64,000 bases of DNA from an uncultured Aquimarina sp. (GCF_947492965.1 NZ_CANLOZ010000006.1:310001-374000), one strand, 5' to 3'; positions 18,347 to 28,105 are shown, counted from the first letter of the stretch. A program made the numbers and translations. Notes: generated by a model not told the origin, from the letters alone.

Positions 18347-19260
18347 TGACACATAAGAAAATCCGAATTGGAACAAGAGATAGTGAATTAGCACTTTGGC
18401 AAGCAAAAACAGTTCAGAATAAATTAGAAAAGCTTGGACACGAGACGATCTTGATTCCTGTGAAGTCTACTGGAGATATTATTTTGGATAAACCTTTATA
18501 TGAATTAGGGATCACTGGCATTTTTACCAAAACATTGGATGTCGCTATGATTAATAACGATATTGATATTGCCGTACATTCTATGAAAGATGTTCCCACG
18601 GCCTTACCCAAAGGTATTGTAGAGGCTGCGATTTTGGAACGTGCAAATTCAAATGATATTTTAGTACATAAAGGTGTTGATTTTTTAAATACTAATGGAA
18701 CAATTGCTACAGGAAGTTTGCGTAGAAAAGCACAATGGTTACATAAATATCCTAAACATTCTGTTGTAGATCTTAGAGGAAATGTAAATACCAGAATGCA
18801 AAAGTTACAAGATAGTGATTGGAACGGAGCTATTTTTGCAGCCGCAGGACTAGAAAGAATCGACTTAAAACCTAAGGAATATATCGATCTTGACTGGATG
18901 ATTCCAGCTCCTGCTCAAGGAGCTATGTTGGTAGTAGCCAAAGAAGATGATACTTATTGTCTAGAAGCACTCGAAAAACTAGATCATGAGCATTCTAAAA
19001 TATGTGTTCATGTAGAAAGAGAATTTCTAAGAAAATTAGAAGGTGGTTGTACAGCACCAATTGGAGCTTTGGCAACTATAGAAGAAGATGAACTTCATTT
19101 TACTGGAGCATTATTTAGCTTAGATGGTAAGGAGAAGATTGAAGTTGCAGAGACTATTAAATTAGAGGATGTAAATGAATTTGGAATCCGTTGTGCTGAA
19201 AGGGTATTGGATAATGGAGGTAAGGAGTTAATGCAAAAAATTAAAGCAGTCTTACAATAA
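18346..19260 (+). CDS. hemC: Porphobilinogen deaminase (hydroxymethylbilane synthase)
   Basis: 304 residues, normal for HemC, which joins four porphobilinogens into hydroxymethylbilane. IRIGTRDSELALWQA is the N-terminal signature, VHSMKDVP (77-84) holds the catalytic Asp82, and GSLRRKAQ the substrate arginines. The dipyrromethane cofactor cysteine is in EGGCTAPIGA (Cys235). The start is GTG, sharing one base with the hemA stop. hemD begins on the base after its stop. Confidence 0.97.
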   Translation: MTHKKIRIGTRDSELALWQAKTVQNKLEKLGHETILIPVKSTGDIILDKPLYELGITGIFTKTLDVAMINNDIDIAVHSMKDVPTALPKGIVEAAILERANSNDILVHKGVDFLNTNGTIATGSLRRKAQWLHKYPKHSVVDLRGNVNTRMQKLQDSDWNGAIFAAAGLERIDLKPKEYIDLDWMIPAPAQGAMLVVAKEDDTYCLEALEKLDHEHSKICVHVEREFLRKLEGGCTAPIGALATIEEDELHFTGALFSLDGKEKIEVAETIKLEDVNEFGIRCAERVLDNGGKELMQKIKAVLQ

Positions 19261-19923
19261 TTGAAAGTAGAGCCTACCATATTATCCACAAAAAAATTAT
19301 CCTATTCGCAAAAAGAATTGTTGTTAAACTCGGGAATCGGATTTGTGGAATATGATGCGATCGAGATTGAATTTTTGAATGTAACCATTGATCAACTCAT
19401 ACAAAATGCAATATTTACCAGCAAGAACGCGGTAAAAGTAATGCTAAATTCTGGAGTTACGATCCAACGATGCTTTTGTGTTGGAGATAATACGAAAAAG
19501 CTATTGCAGCAAGGAGGTATCAAGGTGATTGAAACAGCCCAGAACGCGAAAGATCTTGCCGAAATTATTGTTAAGAATTATCAACAAGAGAAATTTCACT
19601 TTTTTTGCGGAAACCTTAGAAGGGATGAACTACCATCTATTCTTTCTCAGAATAAAATAAGTTTAGAAGAAATAGTAGTCTATAAAACGCTAAAGAAGTC
19701 TACAAAAATTGATAGAGTTTTTGATGGAATACTGTTCTTTAGCCCTTCGGGAGTAGAAAGTTATACTTCTACGAATGAGATTAAAGAGAGTATGGTTTTT
19801 TGTATCGGAAGTACAACCGCCTCTGACGCAAAAGCACATACAGATAATATTATTATTGCCAATAAACCAACCGTAGAGAACGTGATTGTTCAGGCGGTCA
19901 AATACTTTGATAAAAGGATATGA
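19261..19923 (+). CDS. hemD: Uroporphyrinogen-III synthase
   Basis: 220 residues. HemD closes hydroxymethylbilane to uroporphyrinogen III. The family is poorly conserved, but the order [51 protein letters not shown], and [10 protein letters not shown] then [11 protein letters not shown] is the normal two-lobed HemD pattern. The start is TTG directly after the hemC stop, and its end overlaps hemE by four bases (ATGA). Position between hemC and hemE makes the call secure. Confidence 0.93.
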   Translation: MKVEPTILSTKKLSYSQKELLLNSGIGFVEYDAIEIEFLNVTIDQLIQNAIFTSKNAVKVMLNSGVTIQRCFCVGDNTKKLLQQGGIKVIETAQNAKDLAEIIVKNYQQEKFHFFCGNLRRDELPSILSQNKISLEEIVVYKTLKKSTKIDRVFDGILFFSPSGVESYTSTNEIKESMVFCIGSTTASDAKAHTDNIIIANKPTVENVIVQAVKYFDKRI

Positions 19924-20945
19924 TAAAAAATGATTTATTTCTTAAAGCTTTAAAAGGAGAAACTGTGGAACGTCCACCTGTTTGGATGATGCGTCAGGCA
20001 GGAAGATATTTACCAGAGTTTATGGCTTTGAAGAAAAAATATGACTTCTTTACACGATGTAGAACGCCAGAATTGGCTTCTGAAATTACTGTACAGCCCA
20101 TTGATATTATAGGTCCAGATGCAGCAATACTATTTAGTGATATCTTGGTGATTCCGCAAGCAATGAATATCGAAGTACAGATGAAAGATGGAATTGGTCC
20201 TTGGTTACCAAATCCAATTCGAACTCAGGCGGATGTTGATCAAGTGGTAGTTCCAGATGTCGATGAAGAGTTAGGATATGTAATGGACGCTATTACGCTT
20301 ACGAAAGAGAAATTAGATAATAGAGTGCCCCTTATTGGTTTTGCGGGTTCTCCTTGGACGATACTATGTTATGCAGTGCAAGGACAAGGTTCTAAGAATT
20401 TTGATAAGGCTAAAGGATTTTGTTTCACTCAACCTGAAGCTGCTCATCAGTTACTGCAGAAAATTACAGACACTACGATTGCTTATTTGAAGAAAAAAGT
20501 GGCTACTGGTGTTAATGCAGTGCAAGTTTTTGATAGTTGGGGAGGCATGCTTTCACCTGTAGATTATCAGGAGTTTTCTTGGAAATATATTCAGCAGATA
20601 GTAGACGCTTTAAAAGGTGAAACGGAAGTAATCGTTTTTGGAAAAGGTTGTTGGTTTGCTTTGGGTGAGATGGCAAAATCAGGAGCATCAGCATTGGGTG
20701 TAGATTGGACTTGCTCTGCAAGAAATGCAAGATATCTTACAGGAGGAAATATAACATTACAAGGTAATTTTGATCCTTCTAGACTGTTATCACCGCCGTC
20801 GGATATTAAGAAGATGGTCAAACAAATGATCGATGAGTTTGGTAAAGATAAATATGTTGTGAATCTAGGACATGGAATTTTACCAAATATTCCAGTGGAT
20901 AATGCGAAGGCATTTGTAGACGCAGTAAAAGAGTACAAAGGGTAA
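19920..20945 (+). CDS. hemE: Uroporphyrinogen decarboxylase
   Basis: 341 residues. HemE removes four acetate carboxyls from uroporphyrinogen III to give coproporphyrinogen [20 protein letters not shown] is the N-terminal signature with the substrate-binding arginines, and [13 protein letters not shown] contains the catalytic Asp. GFAGSPWTI and the C-terminal LGHGILP are also typical. It overlaps hemD by four bases and is followed after 2 bp by the DUF6973-like gene. Confidence 0.97.
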   Translation: MIKNDLFLKALKGETVERPPVWMMRQAGRYLPEFMALKKKYDFFTRCRTPELASEITVQPIDIIGPDAAILFSDILVIPQAMNIEVQMKDGIGPWLPNPIRTQADVDQVVVPDVDEELGYVMDAITLTKEKLDNRVPLIGFAGSPWTILCYAVQGQGSKNFDKAKGFCFTQPEAAHQLLQKITDTTIAYLKKKVATGVNAVQVFDSWGGMLSPVDYQEFSWKYIQQIVDALKGETEVIVFGKGCWFALGEMAKSGASALGVDWTCSARNARYLTGGNITLQGNFDPSRLLSPPSDIKKMVKQMIDEFGKDKYVVNLGHGILPNIPVDNAKAFVDAVKEYKG

Positions 20946-20947
20946 TA

Positions 20948-21439
20948 ATGACAATAGTAAGCCTAATCAAACGTCTTAATATTAGGCAATTGTTTAAGGT
21001 AATAGGCTTGGGTTTACAAAAACCGTTGTATATTATTCCGACATTTATTGCTACCAAAAGAACCTTAGCTATCTGTGATTCTTTATACGAAGGTGAACAT
21101 CATTTTCATGGAAAAGCAAATGCGTTTAGACACTGCTTATGGAATGTGCTCATCTGTCAAAGAGTTTTGAAAGTTTCGGGAGATGCTACTAAATCTGAAT
21201 TTTGGGCAAAAAGAATAACTGATTTGCATGAAAAATTAGCTCCAAATGAACCTTTGGAGCAAGCTATGGATTTACACAACAACGAGCTTGGCAGGATATA
21301 TTTCAAAAAATTAAAGGATGCTACAGAAGGAGAAATTATTAGTTTTTTAGAATTAAAAATTAAAAATGCCAAAAAAGTGTTAGAGGTATCTAAATTTCAT
21401 AACTATTCGAACGATTTGGTTTATATTGAGGAGGGTTAA
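20948..21439 (+). CDS. DUF6973-like protein, unknown
   Basis: 163 residues, starting 2 bp after hemE, so part of the haem transcript. The core is GKANAFRHCLWNVLICQ, then WAKRITDLHEKLAP and MDLHNNELGR. The conserved His, Asp and Asn residues (FRHxxWN, DLHE, DLHNN) suggest a metal-dependent hydrolase-like or lipid-acting active site. They resemble the DUF6973 family as I remember it, without certainty. There is no signal peptide; the first 40 residues are moderately hydrophobic (LGLQKPLYIIPTFIA). A role linked to haem is only suggested by position. Confidence 0.6.
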   Translation: MTIVSLIKRLNIRQLFKVIGLGLQKPLYIIPTFIATKRTLAICDSLYEGEHHFHGKANAFRHCLWNVLICQRVLKVSGDATKSEFWAKRITDLHEKLAPNEPLEQAMDLHNNELGRIYFKKLKDATEGEIISFLELKIKNAKKVLEVSKFHNYSNDLVYIEEG

Positions 21440-21470
21440 GGTATTATTATGAAAGTATAGTAGTCTACAG

Positions 21471-22829
21471 ATGATGAAGAATAAACTTAAACTTTTTTAC
21501 AAGAAGTACTTGAGTCTCAAGAAAAGCTGGTCTCCACAACAAAATTTACTATACGGCTTTTTTACTTATGTTCTGGTTGGTTTTTGTTTGCTTTGTTTTC
21601 CGTTATTTCAAAAAGTATCTATACCTGTTCTTGATAACCTTTTCATGGCTACATCTGCAGTTTCTACAACAGGTTTAATTACAGTTGGTATTGCTGATAG
21701 TTATAATTTTTTTGGTCAATTCATTATATTGATTCTTTTTCAATTAGGAGGTATTGGTTATTTAACTTTTACAACATTTATGATTCTTTCAACAACCAGA
21801 AAGATAACGCATTGGCATAAAACACTATTAACTTCCGAGTTTACCTTACCTCAAACAATAAGGATAAAAGACTTCTTAAAATCTGTTATTTTCTTTACTT
21901 TTTTTATGGAGATTTTGGGAAGTATTCTGTTTTTTATTGCTTTTAAAATAGAAGGAATGTCTACAGGAATAGCATTGTGGAATGCAGTTTTTCATAGTGT
22001 AAGTGCTTTTTGTACAGCTGGGTTTAGTCTGTTTAATACTGGATTTACGGAATATGTTGATAATACTTTTATGAATGCCATTATTGCTTTTTTAGCTATT
22101 TCGGGATCTTTAGGTTTTATTGTGGCCACAGATTTTACTCTTAGACTAAAAAAAAAGTCACATAGGATTAGTTTTACTACTAAAATAGTATTGATAGGTT
22201 TCATTATCTTATTAAGTTTTGGTTTTGTGTTTTTCTATTTTTTTGAGCCAGAGATATATGGACTTCCAATAAAAGAGAGAGTATTAGCATCTTTCTTTCA
22301 AGTTATGAGTGCTATGACTACTGTTGGTTTTAATACAGTTGATTTCGGGGCTTTTGTCTTACCAATGTTGTTGGTTACTACGATATTGATGTATATTGGA
22401 GCTTCTCCTTCAGGAACAGCCGGAGGAATGAAAATAACTACATTAACAGCAGTTTTTTCAATAATGAAAAGTAGATTGAAAGGAAGAAAAAGGATCACTT
22501 TTTTAGGACGAACAATTCCTTTTGAAAGATTGTACATAGCAACTTCATCCTTTATTTTTTATACAACCTTAATATTTCTCGGAACATTTATTTTATCTTT
22601 TACAGAATCTTTTAGTTTTGAACAAATATTGTTTGAAGTTGCATCAGCGCTTGGAACAGTCGGATTAAGTACTGGGATTACCTCAGAACTAAGTGAAATA
22701 GGGAAATTGATCATTATAATTTTAATGTTTATAGGTCGATTGGGAGTTCTTACTTTTGGATTAGCAATATGGTCTAAAAGTGTTGTAAATGGAGAAGATC
22801 AGGTGCCAGAGGAAGATATTGCTGTATAA
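21471..22829 (+). CDS. TrkH/KtrB-type potassium uptake transporter
   Basis: 452 residues and about eight to ten membrane helices with re-entrant pore loops. Four filter-like segments are visible: TSAVSTTGLITVG, VSAFCTAGFSLF, MSAMTTVGFNTVD and ASALGTVGLSTG, each with the pore glycine of TrkH/KtrB. Length and pore spacing fit KtrB (Na+-coupled K+ uptake). No TrkA/KtrA nucleotide-binding subunit gene is next to it, so the regulator is elsewhere. It lies between hemE and hemF on the same strand, an unusual neighbour for haem genes. Confidence 0.88.
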   Translation: MMKNKLKLFYKKYLSLKKSWSPQQNLLYGFFTYVLVGFCLLCFPLFQKVSIPVLDNLFMATSAVSTTGLITVGIADSYNFFGQFIILILFQLGGIGYLTFTTFMILSTTRKITHWHKTLLTSEFTLPQTIRIKDFLKSVIFFTFFMEILGSILFFIAFKIEGMSTGIALWNAVFHSVSAFCTAGFSLFNTGFTEYVDNTFMNAIIAFLAISGSLGFIVATDFTLRLKKKSHRISFTTKIVLIGFIILLSFGFVFFYFFEPEIYGLPIKERVLASFFQVMSAMTTVGFNTVDFGAFVLPMLLVTTILMYIGASPSGTAGGMKITTLTAVFSIMKSRLKGRKRITFLGRTIPFERLYIATSSFIFYTTLIFLGTFILSFTESFSFEQILFEVASALGTVGLSTGITSELSEIGKLIIIILMFIGRLGVLTFGLAIWSKSVVNGEDQVPEEDIAV

Positions 22830-22888
22830 ATTTTGAAACAAATTTGTTTAAAACACTACTTATAAGGAGTTAACCAATTTGTAGTATC

Positions 22889-23680
22889 ATGATTAAAAAT
22901 ATAATAAACGGTATTAAAGCGTATTTGGACAGTTTTGGATTGATTTCTAAATTAGGCTTATGGAAGTATTTTGCGATCCCGATTTTGATCAGTTTTCTAA
23001 CAGGAATCTTGTTTTTTGCGCTTTCGTGGTTTTTGTCTGATCCGCTAGGAGGATTTATTGCAAAAGCATGGGTATGGGATTGGGGTTCTGAAACTTTTGC
23101 AGTTATTAGTAAATATTTTGGCATTCTGTTGATATTAGCTTTAGGACTGGTCTTATACAAACATATTGTAATGGCATTATCAGCACCTTTTATGAGTCCT
23201 GTTTCTGAAAAGGTGGAAGCACATATCTTAGGAGATCGGCATAAACATCATGCGCACCGTAATACTTCGTTTAGAGAACAGTTGATACGTGGTATACGTA
23301 TTAATGTTAGAAATTTATTTAGAGAATTATTATTTATCATACCATTGCTTGTCCTAAGTTTAATTCCTGGAGTTGGAATAATAACGACCATTTTGATATT
23401 TGCAATTCAAGCTTATTATATTGGTTTTGGTAACATGGATTATACTATGGAACGTCATTTTAAATATAAAGATAGTATTGAATTTGTTCGTAAAAACAGA
23501 GGCACTGCTATTGGAAATGGAATTGTATTTATGTTAATGTTGTTCATTCCAATAGTAGGATTTATCATCACATTACCTATATCTGTAGTGGCTGCTTCTA
23601 CAGAAACAGTGACAATATTAGATAAAAAGGGTTTGATTCTTAAGGAAGCTTCTGAAGAAGTTTCAAAAATTGAAGCATAG
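22889..23680 (+). CDS. EI24 domain (CysZ-like) membrane protein
   Basis: 263 residues with an early hydrophobic helix pair (FAIPILISFLTGILFFALSW), a central region FREQLIRGIRINVRNLFREL and repeated hydrophobic hairpins ending in IVGFIITLPISVVAAST. This is the layout of EI24/CysZ proteins, some of which move sulfate. The C-terminal tail is acidic. It lies between the K+ transporter and hemF on the same strand, 59 bp after the former. The family call is good; the substrate is unknown. Confidence 0.8.
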   Translation: MIKNIINGIKAYLDSFGLISKLGLWKYFAIPILISFLTGILFFALSWFLSDPLGGFIAKAWVWDWGSETFAVISKYFGILLILALGLVLYKHIVMALSAPFMSPVSEKVEAHILGDRHKHHAHRNTSFREQLIRGIRINVRNLFRELLFIIPLLVLSLIPGVGIITTILIFAIQAYYIGFGNMDYTMERHFKYKDSIEFVRKNRGTAIGNGIVFMLMLFIPIVGFIITLPISVVAASTETVTILDKKGLILKEASEEVSKIEA

Positions 23681-23772
23681 AAAAGTAAATGAAACAAGTT
23701 ATAACAGATTTGATGTACATCAGAATTAGTAATGATGAGTTTCATTTGGCTTTTAGAATAATATAAAAATAC

Positions 23773-24675
23773 ATGAAAGAAAAATTTTATCAGTATATCC
23801 AGGATTTACAAGATACTATTACTACAACACTTGAGAAAATAGATGGAGAGGCAACTTTTAAAGAGGATATCTGGAAAAGAGAAGAAGGTGGTGGTGGAAG
23901 AACTCGAGTGATTGAGAATGGAGCTGTCTTTGCAAAAGGAGGAGTAAATATTTCAGGAGTTCATGGTAAACTGCCAAAAGCAATGCAAAGTTACTTTAAT
24001 GTTGGAGATGTCGATTTTTTTGCTTGTGGTTTATCACTGGTTTTACATCCAAAAAGTCCAATGGTACCAACAGTTCATGCGAATTGGAGGTATTTTGAGA
24101 TGTATGATGAAGAAGGTACCATAGTAGATAGTTGGTTTGGTGGGGGACAAGATCTTACTCCATATTATTTGTTTGATGAAGATGCCAAACATTTTCATCA
24201 GGTTTGTAAATCAGCATGCGATAAACATGATTTAGATTTTTACCCATTATATAAAAAGAAGTGCGATGAATACTTCTACAACGCGCACAGAGGAGAAGGA
24301 AGAGGAGTAGGAGGCTTGTTTTTTGATTATTGTAAAAAAACGGATAATATAAATATGTCTCAGTGGTATGAGTTTGTAACTGAGGTTGGAAACAGTTTTC
24401 TAGAGGCTTATGTTCCTATTGTAGAGAAAAGAAAGGAAATATCCTACACAACTGACCAAAAAGATTGGCAAGAGATTCGCAGAGGAAGATACGTAGAGTT
24501 TAATTTAGTGCATGATAAGGGAACATTATTTGGATTAAAAACAAATGGAAGAATTGAAAGTATATTAATGAGCTTACCACCTCAGGTACAGTGGAAATAT
24601 GATCATCATCCTGCTAAAGGAAGCGAAGAGGCGCGTTTACTGGAAGTGTTAAAAAATCCTATTGAGTGGGTGTAA
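23773..24675 (+). CDS. hemF: Oxygen-dependent coproporphyrinogen-III oxidase
   Basis: 300 residues. HemF converts coproporphyrinogen III to protoporphyrinogen IX using O2. WKREEGGGGRTRVIENG, HANWRYFEM, WFGGGQDLTPYYLF and GRYVEFNLVHDKGTLFGLKT are all signature segments. It is the aerobic form; no anaerobic hemN is in the window. This fits an oxygen-respiring organism. HemJ (9347) would take the next step. Confidence 0.97.
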   Translation: MKEKFYQYIQDLQDTITTTLEKIDGEATFKEDIWKREEGGGGRTRVIENGAVFAKGGVNISGVHGKLPKAMQSYFNVGDVDFFACGLSLVLHPKSPMVPTVHANWRYFEMYDEEGTIVDSWFGGGQDLTPYYLFDEDAKHFHQVCKSACDKHDLDFYPLYKKKCDEYFYNAHRGEGRGVGGLFFDYCKKTDNINMSQWYEFVTEVGNSFLEAYVPIVEKRKEISYTTDQKDWQEIRRGRYVEFNLVHDKGTLFGLKTNGRIESILMSLPPQVQWKYDHHPAKGSEEARLLEVLKNPIEWV

Positions 24676-24752
24676 TCTTACGAAAAAGGAGGTGAAAAAC
24701 GGTAATTATTAAAAATTCACTCGTTAAAGTGCTTAAAAATTAGGATAAAGTG

Positions 24753-24782
24753 TTGATTATAAGGATTTTTTTATTACCTTGC
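24753..24782 (+). promoter_or_regulatory. Candidate Bacteroidota promoter for the lipoprotein at 24837
   Basis: TTG (24753-24755) and TACCTTGC (24775-24782) are 19 bp apart, the spacing used by the Bacteroidota primary sigma factor. TACCTTGC keeps TAnnTT of the TAnnTTTG consensus but ends in GC. A start near 24788 would leave about 50 bases of leader. Confidence 0.35.
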
Positions 24783-24836
24783 GTCAACTAATGTGGCTTA
24801 ATGTATAATTATTAACCGATTAATACCCAAATTTGT

Positions 24837-25454
24837 ATGAAAAAAATTCTACTATTGTTATTAACTGTCATCTGTATTACGGGATGTGAATATTTTTCCG
24901 GCGGTGGTAGTTCGAAACCCAAATTTGCCAAATTTTCAAAAAATACCATAACGTTTCGTAAGAATACTATTATGCTTACGAAAGGGTACGAGAAAACAAC
25001 TCCTGAGGAATTTAAAGCTAGACTAGATTCGTTAGAAGATAGTCCTAAGTTTAAAAAGATTGCCTTAGAAGAATTAAAGAAGATCGAAAACAAGAACGTT
25101 GATTTCCAATTATTCGTTGATGAAAGAAATGTAGAAAATTACGTTTTTATCTACGCTTGCGATTATTATCAATTAGATGAGCACAGAGCGGCTACAGTAG
25201 TAGAAGCTTTAAGCAGACAACTAAAAGATGAGGCTCAAAGTCAAGATGTACGCTACAAAAGAATACACGGAAGATTTTTCTTTACCCCAACTTCAAAAAT
25301 CGTGAAGTTAAAGTATCTGAAAGGATATAAAATGGAAAAGAAATATCAAGCAGAATATATTGTTGCTTCCAGATCAGGAGGAATTGGATTACTTATTAGT
25401 AACCTTGAAAACGTAGATTTTGAAAGTTCCATTAAACGACTTGCTTCAAAATAA
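24837..25454 (+). CDS. Uncharacterised lipoprotein
   Basis: 205 residues. A signal peptide MKKILLLLLTVICITGC ends in a lipobox (ITGC), so it is lipid-anchored. The mature part starts with a short Gly/Ser linker, then an alternating helix/strand region with many Lys and Glu residues. LDSLEDSPKFKKIALEELKK looks like a helical segment and YKMEKKYQAEYIVAS a strand. No family recognised. It stands alone with its own candidate promoter and a strong terminator after it. Confidence 0.75.
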   Translation: MKKILLLLLTVICITGCEYFSGGGSSKPKFAKFSKNTITFRKNTIMLTKGYEKTTPEEFKARLDSLEDSPKFKKIALEELKKIENKNVDFQLFVDERNVENYVFIYACDYYQLDEHRAATVVEALSRQLKDEAQSQDVRYKRIHGRFFFTPTSKIVKLKYLKGYKMEKKYQAEYIVASRSGGIGLLISNLENVDFESSIKRLASK

Positions 25455-25492
25455 TAAGAAGAAGAATTTAATTGGGTTTTAATACAACTTAT

Positions 25493-25526
25493 AAAAAAGG
25501 TATTGATTTTTATCAGTACCTTTTTT
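25493..25526 (+). terminator. Intrinsic terminator
   Basis: AAAAAGGTA pairs perfectly with TACCTTTTT, continued inward by TTGAT/ATCAG with one G-U pair, around a TTTT loop. The stem ends in a run of Ts on the plus strand. It closes the lipoprotein gene at 24837 and separates it from the next lipoprotein. Confidence 0.78.
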
Positions 25527-25557
25527 AATTATTAGAGAATTACTAAAATTCAAACAT

Positions 25558-25953
25558 GTGAAAAGATTTATTTTATTAATGATATGTATTGGTTTTATGA
25601 GTTGTGCTAAAGAAGTAGAACCAACTCCTGATAATATCAATAAAATATTTGCTTCGCAGGATTTTACATTTGAGTTTCATCAATCTGGTGAGTCCAAAAA
25701 ATCTATTAGTTTTAGAAATGACTATCTGGTTTATAAAAGTGATGCGCCAACATTTAGGAGAGAGATTACCTATGATGAGGTGCTGCTAATAAATGATTTT
25801 ATACAGAATATTGTAAATCTGCACCAAAATGATGTAGACGAAGCATCTTCTTTCTACGTAGTTAAAAATACTGCTTATACCACTACCATTTTTCCTAAAC
25901 AGGAGGACTTATATTTCGAAGCACTATTAAAAACACTAAAACTAGTTAAGTAA
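25558..25953 (+). CDS. Small lipoprotein, unknown
   Basis: 131 residues with a GTG start (the ATG two bases upstream runs into TGA). The signal FILLMICIGFMSC ends in a lipobox. The mature part is polar (FEFHQSGESKKSIS, VDEASSFYVVKNT), compact and beta-rich in look. No known family. It converges on the following GNAT gene with an 8-bp overlap at the 3' ends. Confidence 0.7.
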   Translation: MKRFILLMICIGFMSCAKEVEPTPDNINKIFASQDFTFEFHQSGESKKSISFRNDYLVYKSDAPTFRREITYDEVLLINDFIQNIVNLHQNDVDEASSFYVVKNTAYTTTIFPKQEDLYFEALLKTLKLVK

Positions 25954-26464
25954 TAACTTTCTGCATTACTTTGTTTTCATAGCTATGCATTTCCATATCA
26001 AAGAATGCATTACCAATGACAACGAACTGTTGTTTTTCGTAAAAGGAAATAGCTCTATTATTTTTTATATACACCCAAAGCCAGTACTCATTGTGGCCTT
26101 TGTTCTTCAGTTCTGTTTCAACAGACGCAATCAATCCGTTGCCTATTCCTTTTCCGAAGAACCAATCTAGAACATATAACTTCCCTAATTCTGGAGAAAC
26201 GATATTTCTTATTGGGCATGTACTATCATATACAATTTCTGCTACTCCCACTGGATTATCTTTATAAGTAGCAACGATCATTGAGTTCTCTTTTTCAATA
26301 GTATTTTTAATTGCTTCAACAGAGAATTTTTGTGATACAAAATTAGCAAACTCGTGGGTGATTCCTTCTACAGCATAGGTTTTCATATACACTTGCTTAA
26401 AAAGAATAGAAAGTTGTAATGCATCTTCTTTTTTAGCTTTTCTGAAAAGTATTTCAGACTTCAT
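25946..26464 (-). CDS. GNAT family N-acetyltransferase
   Basis: 172 residues. Motif A is LYVLDWFFGKGIGNGLIASVE (Q/R-x-x-G-x-G type: FGKGIGNGL), followed by YWLWVYIKNNRAISFYEKQQF, the typical last strand and helix of GNAT enzymes. The start FRKAKKEDALQLSILFKQVY is a common GNAT N-terminus. The acceptor substrate cannot be told. It may share a transcript with the downstream-lying minus-strand genes only if read through from 28002, but the 29-bp gap allows this. Confidence 0.82.
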   Translation of the reverse strand: MKSEILFRKAKKEDALQLSILFKQVYMKTYAVEGITHEFANFVSQKFSVEAIKNTIEKENSMIVATYKDNPVGVAEIVYDSTCPIRNIVSPELGKLYVLDWFFGKGIGNGLIASVETELKNKGHNEYWLWVYIKNNRAISFYEKQQFVVIGNAFFDMEMHSYENKVMQKVIT

Positions 26465-26493
26465 ATTAGGATAAGATTTTATGAATTGGAGTA

Positions 26494-28002
26494 TTATTCT
26501 TCGATTTCATCATCGATAGCCTTAAACTGCTTTATAGCTGTGTTAGGTTCGATAATGTTGTATCCTTTCCAGAAATCAGGATTGTATTTGGATAAATAGG
26601 TAGATTGTACGTTTTTATTTTCTTTACTGCTTTTATATTCGCTTTCGGTAATTGTTTTAGCATCAAATACAATAACTTCATATTTGTTTTTCGCGTAGCT
26701 AATTACATCTAGATGTAACGATACCTGATTTTGCTTGTTTCTCCCTTTTACATACTTATTTTTTTCGATAATACTTAAAGGTCTATCAACTCCGAATTTG
26801 TTTTCTGTTACTTTTTCGATAAACTTTACATCATACTTGCCATCACTTCCTTTTTTAAATATAGTAGTACCACTGTATCCATTTTCCTGAAAACTAAGTC
26901 CAAGTAGGTTAAAGCTTCTTAACCGTTTTACGTTTTGATAATCAATTCGGATTATTGCAAAATCTTCGGTATTTACATATAAAGTACCTTTAAAATCACC
27001 TCTTCTTTTGGGAGTAAACTTAATAACATATACTCCAACATCATCCAAGATGGTATAATCCACGCGTTCGAACTCGTATCGCCCCGAATTTTTAATCACG
27101 TTTAGCTTGGTGTCAGATTGATAAAAAGTCTGATTAAAAAGGTTTTTAAGGTTCATTTTTCTGGATTTGAAAAACAAATTTTCCTTTGGATTGTCAATGC
27201 CATCAGCAATATCCTTTGCGTCTTGATTGTTTTTTAAAATAGAATCTACCTGAACCTTTTGGCTGAACAATCCAGATCTAATTTTGATATATGAATTGGG
27301 TTTTACATTGTCTTTAAAAATTTTCTCCATCTTTTTGAAAATCCCCTCTATAGAACCATTATTATTTTTGTCATACAAGCGAGCTCCTTTAATTACTCTT
27401 AGTTTTTGTTTGTCTTCATTTCCATAAAAATCACATAAGGCTTCTGCATAAAAAACAGAATTCTTAGGAATCACTTTAGAGATGCTATCTATCAACTTTT
27501 CATCAATCTCTTCAATCGTAGATTTTTTGAACTCAAGATCCATTTTTTTAATGAAGTTGGTATTGGTTTCTCGAAAGAAGAGTCGTTTTTTAGATAAGTC
27601 AGAGCGATAATTGTCTTCCATATTATCGTCTACATTATCAATGATATCATCAATATCCAGATTTTTGTTGGATATAAATACACTTTTAAGCTCTATAGCT
27701 TTTGGTTCTATATAAATGATACTATCAGTGATGCTTTGCACGGATACACCTACAGTTGCATATCCCATGGAAGAAATGTAAATAGAGTCTATTTTTTTAG
27801 ATTGAATATCATCCAGCGTAATATTGAAGCTTCCTTCTTCATTGGTAACCACACCTTCATTTTCTCCAATCTGTATGGTTGCATAAGGGATTGGTTGATT
27901 GGTTTTTTTATCCACTACTTTAGAGCGTATCGTTTGCCCAGTTGCGGTAGAAAAAATGAACCCTAAACCAATAAGTAATAATGTAATCTTATTCTTTTTC
28001 AT
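26494..28002 (-). CDS. Carboxypeptidase-like regulatory-domain protein, paralogue B
   Basis: 502 residues. The signal peptide LLLIGLGFIFSTATGQ is followed by a carboxypeptidase D regulatory-like (CarbopepD_reg) domain at about 23-105 (VVDKKTNQPIPYATIQIGENEG, cut at 20 in reading: PIPYATIQIG). A long region follows with a conserved centre (YVNTEDFAIIRIDYQNVKR). There is no TonB-plug or outer-membrane barrel after the domain, unlike SusC-type proteins. It is a close relative of the next protein upstream (28174-29682), same length and same end NIIEPNTAIKQF. Function unknown; a surface role in substrate or lipoprotein handling is a guess. Confidence 0.78.
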   Translation of the reverse strand: MKKNKITLLLIGLGFIFSTATGQTIRSKVVDKKTNQPIPYATIQIGENEGVVTNEEGSFNITLDDIQSKKIDSIYISSMGYATVGVSVQSITDSIIYIEPKAIELKSVFISNKNLDIDDIIDNVDDNMEDNYRSDLSKKRLFFRETNTNFIKKMDLEFKKSTIEEIDEKLIDSISKVIPKNSVFYAEALCDFYGNEDKQKLRVIKGARLYDKNNNGSIEGIFKKMEKIFKDNVKPNSYIKIRSGLFSQKVQVDSILKNNQDAKDIADGIDNPKENLFFKSRKMNLKNLFNQTFYQSDTKLNVIKNSGRYEFERVDYTILDDVGVYVIKFTPKRRGDFKGTLYVNTEDFAIIRIDYQNVKRLRSFNLLGLSFQENGYSGTTIFKKGSDGKYDVKFIEKVTENKFGVDRPLSIIEKNKYVKGRNKQNQVSLHLDVISYAKNKYEVIVFDAKTITESEYKSSKENKNVQSTYLSKYNPDFWKGYNIIEPNTAIKQFKAIDDEIEE

Positions 28003-28105
28003 AAATCAGTAGATTCGTAAAATTACAGGATAAAAGTCTAACTTCTATTGTATCTATTACATAGTTACAACTAAAAACTATACCAATATGGTAATTTATT
28101 CTTAA

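Noticed and set aside
22836..22849. Palindrome AAACAAATTTGTTT after the potassium transporter gene
   Set aside because: Made only of simple AT-rich sequence with no spacer and no T run; likely chance.
23689..23766. Open frame of 25 residues between the EI24 gene and hemF
   Set aside because: Too short and without any recognised pattern; it ends 6 bp before hemF and could be chance or at most a leader peptide.
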